The position numbers and the translations under genes are program-made. The notes under the pieces are model-generated. The model did not search any database, was not told the DNA's origin, and was given only the letters and a program-made list of their open reading frames with translations. Positions 26,574-33,777 of a stretch of 64,000 nucleotides of DNA are shown here, one piece after another. The DNA comes from Cyclobacteriaceae bacterium (GTDB lineage: Bacteria; Bacteroidota; Bacteroidia; Cytophagales; Cyclobacteriaceae), in NCBI GenBank assembly GCA_028278225.1, contig JANQEU010000014.1, positions 124,001 through 188,000 of the forward strand, given 5' to 3'. The first letter of the stretch is position 1. The number at the start of each line of letters is the position of its first letter.

Positions 26574-27359
26574 ATGAGAGTCCTCAAGTTAATTCTGCTA
26601 GTTCAATTTTTTTGTGTTAATTCAGTATTGTCCCAAAGAAATACTTATGTCAATTATGAAATTGGAACAAGCTACCACAAACAAGAAGTATCACCGAATG
26701 AGGTATTTAATTCCATAGCTTGGAGAGATGCCGTATGGAGCATTTCATTAGAGCAGGATGTAACTGACAAAATTTCATTAGCTGCCGGAATAAGATATCA
26801 AGACTACAGACAAGGTACGAGGTTAGACTCAGATCCAAATGAATTTTTTCTATATTCTTACAGAGGAACAGGTTGGTCAGAAACAACAGTATTAGAAATA
26901 CCAATAAAGGCCTATTACAACATTCATCTTAGCCCGCGAACAACTATCTCTTCCTTCCTGGGATATGTGATAGTTCCCCATGTTGGATACAAGAGTGATC
27001 CGGACATTATAGAAACCGGAATTGCTACTGATAGTTTAGGAAATACTTTCAGGTATACAGCAACAGAATCTTCCGTGGCACCAATGATAGGCATGTTTGA
27101 ACTTGGAGCTCGATTCAAATTCAGAATACTGAATCGATTGGCAATCTCGTCATACGCTTCTTTTCGTTCACCGTTGCAAAATGAAATTGGAAAGGCACGA
27201 CTAACTCATCAATTCAATTACGGACCAATTGAAAAGAGTACCTACAAACACAATGCGAGATTCTTAACTTTAGGATTACAATTATCATATAGAATACTAA
27301 GCATCAAGACTGAACAACAGAAAATTGAACAATTCTATCGGAATAGAAACGGCATATAA
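26574..27359 (+). CDS. outer-membrane beta-barrel-like protein, unknown
   Basis: This is a 261-residue exported protein (signal peptide ending near NSVLSQ). Alternating hydrophobic and polar strands with aromatic girdles (YVNYEIGTSYHKQ, KISLAAGIRYQDY, TTISSFLGYVIVPH, MFELGARFKFRI, FLTLGLQLSYRIL) suggest an 8- to 10-strand barrel like OmpA/OmpW-type porins. The C-terminal tail (QQKIEQFYRNRNGI) lacks the terminal Phe. No family can be named. The gene is clearly richer in A+T than the operons to either side and is bounded by dyads on its left and a terminator on its right, in keeping with acquisition. Confidence 0.6.
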   Translation: MRVLKLILLVQFFCVNSVLSQRNTYVNYEIGTSYHKQEVSPNEVFNSIAWRDAVWSISLEQDVTDKISLAAGIRYQDYRQGTRLDSDPNEFFLYSYRGTGWSETTVLEIPIKAYYNIHLSPRTTISSFLGYVIVPHVGYKSDPDIIETGIATDSLGNTFRYTATESSVAPMIGMFELGARFKFRILNRLAISSYASFRSPLQNEIGKARLTHQFNYGPIEKSTYKHNARFLTLGLQLSYRILSIKTEQQKIEQFYRNRNGI

Positions 27360-27377
27360 CGATAAGTTGACTTTGCG

Positions 27378-27404
27378 AAACCCCCATTTTAAGGAGGGGT
27401 TTTT
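27378..27404 (+). terminator. intrinsic terminator after the barrel-like gene
   Basis: AAACCCC (27378-27384) pairs with GGGGTTT (27396-27402) over an 11-base loop and runs into a T-tract (TTTTTG). It begins 19 bases after the stop codon at 27359. Confidence 0.75.
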
Positions 27405-27491
27405 GACTATTGACCTTTACGACTGTGAACCCCGGCCATAACCCTTTGATATTCCTGCCGGGCTGGGCACGTGTGCTATGTGTTTGTCAGG

Positions 27492-27749
27492 CTAGCTGGA
27501 AAACTTTCCCACCAGACCATTATAGACCCAGGCCAGAATCGCCCCGATAATAATACCGTCGACAAAAGCCCATACAAACCCGATCAAACTGCCCAAAGGA
27601 CTGATGTTGTAACCCAGATAAACACGTCCGAACATGGTAATTTCATTTGTGGCGCCCTCTAATAGAATAATCCACCACGTGATCAGGAGCAGGCCAACAC
27701 CCCAAAGAATACCACATGTTAGTGCAAAAGCTTTGATGTTCAGTTTCAT
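27492..27749 (-). CDS. small two-helix membrane protein ('bacteriophage holin'-named family)
   Basis: This 85-residue protein has two hydrophobic segments (about 8-32 and 53-80) joined by EGATNEITMFGRVYLGYNIS. The pattern MKLNIKAFALTCGILWGVGL with SPLGSLIGFVWAFVDG is that of a widespread small family labelled 'bacteriophage holin' in databases although it is mostly not phage-linked. No lysin or phage gene is nearby, so the name should not be taken as function. It is transcribed alone, divergent from the flavin-fold gene at 27843. Confidence 0.7.
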   Translation of the reverse strand: MKLNIKAFALTCGILWGVGLLLITWWIILLEGATNEITMFGRVYLGYNISPLGSLIGFVWAFVDGIIIGAILAWVYNGLVGKFSS

Positions 27750-27842
27750 AGCTACAATTCCTTTGATTTATATCTGTCAATTTACATAAAGGTCATCGAA
27801 GGAATTGTGACATTTGTCAATGACAGTTTAAAACAAACCAGG

Positions 27843-28328
27843 ATGGATCTGCAATCGGAATGGCCCAAGATCAGGCGGCACTTCAACAGGAGCTTTCGTT
27901 CCAGTTTCCACGTTTCAATAGGTTCGGTGGATGCTGACAGCAATCCCACGGTCACTCCTATTGGTTCACTTTTCTTAAATGAGAATTTAACCGGGTTTTA
28001 CTTCGAAAAATATCCATCCAAATTACCTGAACATTCAAATGACAACAGGAACGTTTGTGTACTGGCGGTCAATAGCAGTCTTTGGTTTTGGATAAAGTCA
28101 TTGTACAGGGGAAGGTTCAAAATCCATCCCGCTATTAAACTCTACGGTAAATTGGGAGAAAGAAGAGAAGCCACCGGAATCGAGATCAGCAGACTGAACC
28201 GGAGGATGAGAGCAACAAGGGGACTCCGGGGAAATAAATACCTGTGGGGAGACATGAAATATATCCGTGAGATCACCTTTTCCAAAGGAGAAAAGATCAA
28301 TCTGGGTGAAATGACAAAACAACTTTAA
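27843..28328 (+). CDS. pyridoxamine 5'-phosphate oxidase-like FMN-binding split-barrel protein
   Basis: The protein has 161 residues from the ATG at 27843; a GTG 36 bases upstream would add an unconvincing leader. The N-terminal half shows the split-barrel pattern: FRSSFHVSIGSVDADSNPTV, TPIGSLFLNENLTGFYFEK and NRNVCVLAVNSS. The C-terminal half has a basic surface (IKSLYRGRFKIHPAIKL, NRRMRATRGLRG). Family members bind FMN, F420, heme or bilins; cofactor choice cannot be read here. It has no close operon partner apart from a small membrane protein gene 89 bases downstream. Confidence 0.72.
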   Translation: MDLQSEWPKIRRHFNRSFRSSFHVSIGSVDADSNPTVTPIGSLFLNENLTGFYFEKYPSKLPEHSNDNRNVCVLAVNSSLWFWIKSLYRGRFKIHPAIKLYGKLGERREATGIEISRLNRRMRATRGLRGNKYLWGDMKYIREITFSKGEKINLGEMTKQL

Positions 28329-28417
28329 GGCCATAATCTACCATGCTCTCCGGTTGATCTTGGTCATTGTTTACTACTCATTTTGATCCTAAATAACAGC
28401 TCAAAACGACATAAAAA

Positions 28418-28555
28418 ATGACCGGAATTATCATAATCATTGTTTTGCTGGTTCCCATTGCATTCCAGGTGATCATGCTTGCTGTCAAAGAGGAAAGAAG
28501 GGACAGGGAGATCAGAGAAATACTTAGACGGATCGAAGAAAAGATCAGTAAATAG
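28418..28555 (+). CDS. 45-residue single-helix membrane protein
   Basis: ATG at 28418 opens a 45-codon frame. Residues 4-22 are hydrophobic (IIIIIVLLVPIAFQVIML). The rest is a charged amphipathic helix with a heptad-like pattern (EERRDREIREILRRIEEKI) ending in SK. The composition is what a real small membrane protein with a short coiled coil shows, and the opposite strand carries no better gene. It ends ten bases before the convergent thioredoxin gene. No known family is recognised; the call rests on composition and layout alone. Confidence 0.5.
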   Translation: MTGIIIIIVLLVPIAFQVIMLAVKEERRDREIREILRRIEEKISK

Positions 28556-28564
28556 ATTTCCAAT

Positions 28565-29080
28565 CTACTGATTTATAATCCTGACCAGGTCGGCTTCCAG
28601 CGAAACTTCAGGAAATTCTATTATCCGGCCTAGTTCCTTTCCATCCTCATAGAAAATGAAAGTCGGTACGTGCGTAATATCCAAACCTTCCTCCTGTCTT
28701 TGGGGGCTGCTCATCACACGGTTTTCATCTCGCTCCAGTGCTATCATTGTCATCCTGTCAAGGTCGTATCCAAGATATCTGATAATCCGGACAAACTGCG
28801 GGATCTGCATTTGACTGTCCGAGCACCACGTACCTAAAAATACCAGCATGTCCACATCATAAAATCTATCATCCAGTCCCTCAAGAGCGGCCATATCAAT
28901 GTTGTAATCATTGTAAAAAGAGGAATACCAGTCCTCGTATGGAGCCTGCGCCAGTCCCTCCAGGTTGATCTCTCCCACCAGTATTTCTTCTCCTTCCCAC
29001 GAAATGGCAGATTGATTGACAGGCTGTGATTCCGGCGTACACGCCAAACAAACCAACAGGAATAACACGCTCTTTTTCAT
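28565..29080 (-). CDS. thioredoxin-fold lipoprotein with a single active-site cysteine
   Basis: The protein has 171 residues from the ATG at 29080; an ATG 42 bases upstream gives a worse N-terminus. The signal peptide ends in LVCLAC, fitting lipidation at Cys14. The thioredoxin domain spans about 50-170. The active site reads GTWCSDSQ: Cys86 is present but the second cysteine of CxxC is Ser89. The cis-proline motif HVPTFIFYEDG is intact. Such CxxS proteins can act as glutaredoxin- or isomerase-like enzymes or bind thiols without full disulfide exchange. It probably works at the periplasmic face. Confidence 0.8.
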   Translation of the reverse strand: MKKSVLFLLVCLACTPESQPVNQSAISWEGEEILVGEINLEGLAQAPYEDWYSSFYNDYNIDMAALEGLDDRFYDVDMLVFLGTWCSDSQMQIPQFVRIIRYLGYDLDRMTMIALERDENRVMSSPQRQEEGLDITHVPTFIFYEDGKELGRIIEFPEVSLEADLVRIINQ

Positions 29081-29232
29081 GGGGATGAATGTAATAAAAC
29101 AAGGGCGAACAAATCTTTTCAAAAATCAGTACCGGACCGTTCATTTATCATTTAGACGCCTATTGGCATATTGTTTCAAAATCAATTTTATGAGAAATAC
29201 CCCCATCGTCTTTCCCATGGCACTTGCAATAG

Positions 29233-29442
29233 AAATCTCTGCCGAAAAAAGGAATTCAGGACGATACCGAAATGCGGCATATCACCATTTTTGTCAAATC
29301 AATGGCTTCGTTTATGGAACGTCTTCAGGCCAATAACGTAACGTTATTAGGAGAAACACCGGTAAAACCAGGAGACGGTCGAAACTTTGTGCCGATCCAG
29401 GATCCGGATAGCATATTTATTGAACTTATTGGTAATGACTAG
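29233..29442 (+). pseudogene. C-terminal remnant of a VOC (glyoxalase-fold) gene
   Basis: The frame 29233-29442 encodes the C-terminal half of a VOC protein: MRHITIFVKSMASFMERL, then NNVTLLGETPVKP and FVPIQDPDSIFIELIGND. These are the last beta-alpha-beta-beta-beta module with the metal-ligand Glu. A TAG stop (29230-29232) cuts the frame. Upstream, in another frame, FYEKYPHRLSHG resembles the first half, so one or more frameshifts have broken the gene. Its stop overlaps the start of the M23 gene by eight bases, which suggests that the two were once co-translated. Confidence 0.6.
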
Positions 29443-30244
29443 AATCCCAGGTTTACTACTCGTTTTATTTTCGTATGCAACCATTGCCCAGACCAAGCCA
29501 CCTGTCACTGTCTACTACGAAAACATAGACGGAGGAGCGGCCATCTTTGTCGACAACGAAGGTTACTGTCCTTATACTTTGGAACTGACCATGGAACTCG
29601 AGAATATGGAGGCGGATAAACCTGTCACAATGTTCGAAGTGATCCCGGAACAAACCAGGAAGATGCAGATCGCCGAACTTAAGATCAAGGACAGGATGTA
29701 CGGTTCCAGCTTCAATTTCAGGTCAACATTCTATTGGGGTAATGCCATGGAAAAGCCAAAGACGGATTTTGTCTATCAGCTACCTTACCAAAAAGGTGAA
29801 TCCTATTACATGTCCCAGGGATATAACGGGGATTTCTCCCACCAGGGCAAAAACTCGCTGGATTTTACCATGCCGGAAGGCACAAAACTATGCGCTGCGA
29901 GAGATGGTGTCGTAGTGGAAATTAAGGAAGACTCAGATCGCAATTGCGCAAACGAAAGCTGCAAGGATGACGCTAATCGCATAATTATCTATCATGAAGA
30001 CGGCACTTTTGCCGAATACGCTCATCTGCAAAAGAGAGGAAGTCTTGTCAATCCCGGTGACAGGATAAGGAAAGGCCAGGTCATTGGGCGGAGTGGAAAC
30101 ACAGGGTTTACTTCAGGTCCCCATCTTCATTTTGAGGTCTTCTATTTCGAGAAAGCTGAGCGGATCACCATTGAAACAAAATTTGAGATAGCGCCTGGCA
30201 GAATTGAGTTCCTGGAAGAAAAGGTGAAATACACTGCGTTTTAA
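29435..30244 (+). CDS. exported M23 (LytM-type) metallopeptidase
   Basis: The protein has 269 residues from the ATG at 29435, giving a signal peptide (MTRIPGLLLVLFSYATIAQ). A ~110-residue N-terminal beta domain precedes the M23 domain (about 135-250). Zinc ligands are seen in SHQGKNSLDF (His and Asp of HxxxxxxD) and in SGPHLHFEVF (HxH), with AEYAHLQKRG in between. Active members cut peptidoglycan cross-bridges. There is an inserted loop RNCANESCKDDANR with two cysteines that may form a disulfide. The start overlaps the VOC remnant. Confidence 0.87.
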   Translation: MTRIPGLLLVLFSYATIAQTKPPVTVYYENIDGGAAIFVDNEGYCPYTLELTMELENMEADKPVTMFEVIPEQTRKMQIAELKIKDRMYGSSFNFRSTFYWGNAMEKPKTDFVYQLPYQKGESYYMSQGYNGDFSHQGKNSLDFTMPEGTKLCAARDGVVVEIKEDSDRNCANESCKDDANRIIIYHEDGTFAEYAHLQKRGSLVNPGDRIRKGQVIGRSGNTGFTSGPHLHFEVFYFEKAERITIETKFEIAPGRIEFLEEKVKYTAF

Positions 30245-30577
30245 TTCCTTACCTATTATTAAACAAGTGATTGCTGTTACCCACCCTTGATCAAACGGCA
30301 ACCTCAGCATCTAAAGAGGATAATTACAACATTGGGGCCCCAGGACCCAGCCACGTTACTTTATCCCATAAAACTTTGTCCCTGTACTCTCAATCGAAGC
30401 ATTTCCCCGGGAACATAATTTGAAAAAAGGCACTAACAATATTAATCGCCCTATCTTTTTTGCCACCTAAATATCTGTCTCAGAGATAATTATAAATTAA
30501 TTGCACTTTTTTATTAGAATTTTTCATTTTACCATTAAACCTTTCGCCGCCTTTCCCATCTAAGGGCCGTAATTAAA
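30245..30577. other. 333-base intergenic region
   Basis: No gene is seen. Notable points are a perfect 10-base palindrome TGGGGCCCCA near 30336, an A+T-rich stretch at 30480-30540 containing the dyad TATCT-N7-AGATA near 30474, and no clean TAnnTTTG promoter. The A+T stretch is the likely promoter zone of the lipoprotein gene at 30578. Confidence 0.4.
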
Positions 30578-31516
30578 ATGGAAATCAAAATGAAAAATTG
30601 GAAATTATTACCACTTGTTTTGGTACTTGGGTTTTACGCGTGCCAGGATTCGGACGACATGGCACTGGACGAGGGATTGATTGATTCCGAGTTGACAGAA
30701 TCATTACTTTCAGCAGAAACTTCTTCGGAGTCTACTTATGAGGAAATTGATCTTGCGGTTGATGAGAGCTTTGAATTTTCATTCGAGGACGGCGCCAGCG
30801 GCAGAGTGGAATCGGAGAGAGACAAAAACAGAAAAGGGATCCATGGCCGAAGGTTATGGAAATCACGACACTTCGGTGAAGACTGTGCAGAAGTAGAGCA
30901 TGATACTACCACTAACACCATAATTATTGATTTTGGTGACGGTTGTGAAGGGCGAAACGGAGTGGTGCGTAGTGGCAAGATCATTATTACCTACAGCGAA
31001 GAACAGGACACCATTGATGCATGGAAATCCGTAACCTTTGAGGATTTCTTCGTTGACAGTGTTCAGGTCGAGGGAGTGAAAACACACACTATCATAGCAA
31101 TTGATGAGAACGGCAACAAGACCACATTGTCTACTTTGGTAGGTGGGAAAATGACTTTCCCTGACGGAACTTTCGCAACAAGGGATTCGGAGAAAACCAG
31201 GTTCCGGTTCAGAGGTGAAACGCTAGAAGACAGTTATGCCACTGTATTTGGATGGGCTGAAGGAGCAAATGCCGAAGGTGTGGCCTATACGATGAATATT
31301 GATGAAAGCGAATTACTACTGTTCCAGGGTGGATGCTTTGAAGATGGAAAGGGATTTATTCCTGTATCCGGAATCAAGACCATCACAAAAGGTGAAGACG
31401 TAATTATCCTGAACTATGGTGACGGAGAATGTGATAACCTGGTTACTGCCACAGTGAACGGCGAAACTAAAGTATACGAGCTGACGGGTAGAGGAAGAAA
31501 AGTCGTACGTGGATAA
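30578..31516 (+). CDS. acidic lipoprotein with a repeated YGDG-C motif
   Basis: This is a 312-residue protein; the start at 30578 or the ATG 12 bases later both give a lipoprotein signal ending in LGFYAC. A long acidic linker (SELTESLLSAETSSESTYEE) precedes two similar modules: IIIDFGDGCEGRNGVVRSGK near residue 112 and VIILNYGDGECDNLVTATVN near 278. Each has a buried-looking aromatic-GDG-C strand. The pattern recurs in uncharacterised Bacteroidota lipoproteins. Function unknown. The gene stands alone and ends at a strong terminator. Confidence 0.7.
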   Translation: MEIKMKNWKLLPLVLVLGFYACQDSDDMALDEGLIDSELTESLLSAETSSESTYEEIDLAVDESFEFSFEDGASGRVESERDKNRKGIHGRRLWKSRHFGEDCAEVEHDTTTNTIIIDFGDGCEGRNGVVRSGKIIITYSEEQDTIDAWKSVTFEDFFVDSVQVEGVKTHTIIAIDENGNKTTLSTLVGGKMTFPDGTFATRDSEKTRFRFRGETLEDSYATVFGWAEGANAEGVAYTMNIDESELLLFQGGCFEDGKGFIPVSGIKTITKGEDVIILNYGDGECDNLVTATVNGETKVYELTGRGRKVVRG

Positions 31517-31541
31517 CTGTAACCCTCTTTATAGGCGAATG

Positions 31542-31576
31542 AAGCCCATACGAAATGTATGGGCTTTCTTATTTTT
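31542..31576 (+). terminator. intrinsic terminator after the acidic lipoprotein
   Basis: AAGCCCATAC (31542-31551) pairs perfectly with GTATGGGCTT (31557-31566), followed by TCTTATTTTT. It is a 10-bp stem with a five-base loop and a T-rich tail, 25 bases after the stop. Confidence 0.9.
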
Positions 31577-31596
31577 GTCCGATCAACAGTCTCATT

Positions 31597-32070
31597 ATGC
31601 CGAAAGTTCGTTATCTCATTTTTCTATTGTTACTAAATCATATTTCCTGTGAAAGTAAAACATCTTCTCAGATGGAAAATAACTCCGACAAGTTTGCGGA
31701 TGTGATCGCTGTCTCCACCTCCGGTCAGGCAAAAAATTACCGGTTTTCCGTTACGCTTTCAAGTCCGGATACCGGGTGTGATCAGTACGCGAATTGGTGG
31801 GAAGTCATATCTGAAGATGGAAAACTCCTGTATCGCAGGATCTTATTGCATTCGCACGTCCATGAACAGCCATTCACAAGAAGCGGAGGCCCGGTGAATA
31901 TAGAATCCGGTCAAACCGTGATCATCAGGGCCCATATGAACAATTCCGGATACGGAGGGACAGCTTTTAAGGGCTCGGTAGATAATGGATTTAACCGGAT
32001 TGAACTTTCTCCCGATTTCGCCTCCGATCTGGAAAAACAGGAACCGTTACCGGGAGATTGTCCGAATTGA
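31597..32070 (+). CDS. small lipoprotein, unknown
   Basis: The protein has 157 residues from the ATG at 31597; the longer frame would start inside the terminator hairpin, so it is rejected. The signal peptide MPKVRYLIFLLLLNHISC gives lipidation at Cys18. The mature domain is beta-rich with NYRFSVTLSSPDTGCDQYAN, WWEVISEDGKLLYRR and a histidine cluster LLHSHVHEQPF. Two further cysteines (in DTGCDQ and GDCPN) may pair. No family is recognised. It converges with the VWA gene 14 bases away. Confidence 0.65.
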   Translation: MPKVRYLIFLLLLNHISCESKTSSQMENNSDKFADVIAVSTSGQAKNYRFSVTLSSPDTGCDQYANWWEVISEDGKLLYRRILLHSHVHEQPFTRSGGPVNIESGQTVIIRAHMNNSGYGGTAFKGSVDNGFNRIELSPDFASDLEKQEPLPGDCPN

Positions 32071-32084
32071 CCGGTAAGTCTTTT

Positions 32085-33599
32085 TCACATAGATAATCCC
32101 TTCGCCCGTTGTACCAGTTTCGAAAATTCGACTCTGTAGCCATAAGGATCAAATACCCGTGCACTTTCCAGCCACTGTTCCAGGTCTGCATATGTGATGT
32201 CTCCCAGGTATTCCGAATCACGGAGTAGCATTCCATATGTAGCCAGACATGCTGCAAATCGAATGTTCTCCGAAGCCTGAGTAAATGTCTTTCCTTCGTA
32301 AAATACATCCAGAGATATCATTTTGCTAACATCGGAATCCGGTTCCTTATACCTGAAATCAATGTTGTAAAATGATTCTGTGCGTAAATTTGAAGTGTAA
32401 CCGGCGGCAGGTACAATTTCGTACAGGGCCGTAATACTTTGGCCGGCGCCGATCTCACCGGCATCCTTGGTGTCGTCATCAAAATCTTCCTCCTCAAGCA
32501 GGCGGTTTTCATATCCTATGAGCCGATAAGCCGAGACCGTCATCGGATTGAATTTCACCTGGACTTTTACATCCTTGGCGACAGTATAAAATTTTGGAAA
32601 TTCATGAACGAAGATCTTGTCAAGCTCCGCCGCCTGATCTATGTACTCAAAATTACCGTTACCGTGATTGGCGATTTGCTCCATTGTGCCTTCATTCAGG
32701 TTGCCGTAACCCACTCCTACAACAGTCAGGAAAATACCCTCATCTCTTTTGGATTCGATGAGATCGATTAATTCTTCCTGTGATGACGGACCGACATTGA
32801 AGTCGCCATCCGTTCCAAGGATAACCCGGTTATTCCCTCCTTCTATGAAATAATCCCGGGCGATCCGGTAGGCGGTTACTATTCCTTCGGCACCGGCGGT
32901 ACTTCCTCCTGAGGAAAGGCTATTGATCGCATTCTTGATCGCTTCTTTATTTCTGCCTTTTTCTCCTTCCAGCAATACACCGGAAGAACCGGCATAGGTA
33001 ACAATCGAAATTACGTCTTCATCTCTCAGGTTATCGGTAAACCTTGAGAATCCGTCCTGAAGTAAGGGAAGATCTCCGCTCATAGATCCGGAAACATCTA
33101 TCAAAAAGACGAAGTTGGTAGGAGGCATCTCCTGTACGGTCAGTTCCCGGCCTTTTATTCCGATCCTGATGAGAAAGTTTCCCGGTGTCCAGGGACTGGT
33201 AGTCACCTCACCATCTACGGAAATAGGTTCCGCCGAATCCAAATAATCCATTGGGAAATAATTGATCAATTCCTCGGTGCGAATAGCCCCGGATGGAGGT
33301 TTCATACCGGCATTGACAAATCTCCTGACATTTGTGTACGAAGCTCCGTCGGCATCTATCGAGAAGGTACTTACCGGGTTTTCCGACACATCAATAAAAG
33401 GATTTTCTACGATCTCATTGTAATTCTCTCCCGAATAATCCCCCTGAAAATCAATTTCACCTGAAGCATCAAGTGCATAACTTCCGTTTAATAAGCCGAA
33501 ACTCTCCGACCGGATCTGTGAAGTGTCATTTCCCTCGCCGCATGCAATGCACAGCAGCAATACTACCAAAGCCGTGGTTTGAATTTTGATGTTGAACAT
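32085..33599 (-). CDS. YfbK-like VWA-domain lipoprotein
   Basis: The 504-residue protein has a lipoprotein signal (VLLLCIAC, Cys20). Residues ~65-145 form the vWF-A N-terminal domain (STFSIDADGASYTNVRRF and IRTEELINYFPMDY). The VWA domain spans about 160-335 with an intact MIDAS, DVSGSMS (Asp168, Ser170, Ser172). Residues ~345-500 match the DUF3520 C-terminal domain. E. coli YfbK and Bacteroidota relatives share this layout. The MIDAS should bind Mg2+ and a protein partner outside the cytoplasm; the partner is unknown. It is monocistronic as far as can be seen. Confidence 0.87.
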   Translation of the reverse strand: MFNIKIQTTALVVLLLCIACGEGNDTSQIRSESFGLLNGSYALDASGEIDFQGDYSGENYNEIVENPFIDVSENPVSTFSIDADGASYTNVRRFVNAGMKPPSGAIRTEELINYFPMDYLDSAEPISVDGEVTTSPWTPGNFLIRIGIKGRELTVQEMPPTNFVFLIDVSGSMSGDLPLLQDGFSRFTDNLRDEDVISIVTYAGSSGVLLEGEKGRNKEAIKNAINSLSSGGSTAGAEGIVTAYRIARDYFIEGGNNRVILGTDGDFNVGPSSQEELIDLIESKRDEGIFLTVVGVGYGNLNEGTMEQIANHGNGNFEYIDQAAELDKIFVHEFPKFYTVAKDVKVQVKFNPMTVSAYRLIGYENRLLEEEDFDDDTKDAGEIGAGQSITALYEIVPAAGYTSNLRTESFYNIDFRYKEPDSDVSKMISLDVFYEGKTFTQASENIRFAACLATYGMLLRDSEYLGDITYADLEQWLESARVFDPYGYRVEFSKLVQRAKGLSM

Positions 33600-33777
33600 G
33601 ATCCTTAAAGTTTAGGTAATCAAATTGATTGATCTAAACCTGAGAACAGCAAATGCCATGCCGTTATTGTCATATGAGCAATGTTTCTTTAAGACACCGG
33701 AATCCGATTTGAGGGCCATCTCGCTTTCAAACCGGGAATGGGAAAGATCTACATGATAAAAATGGAAGTTTGTACGA

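Noticed and set aside
20595-27360. Chromosomal integron cassette array
   Set aside because: Palindromic gaps and small genes suggested attC sites, but no RYYYAAC/GTTRRRY core pairs and no integrase were found.
27492-27749. Prophage indicated by a 'holin'
   Set aside because: The small protein belongs to a family named holin only by tradition; there are no lysin, portal, capsid or integrase genes.
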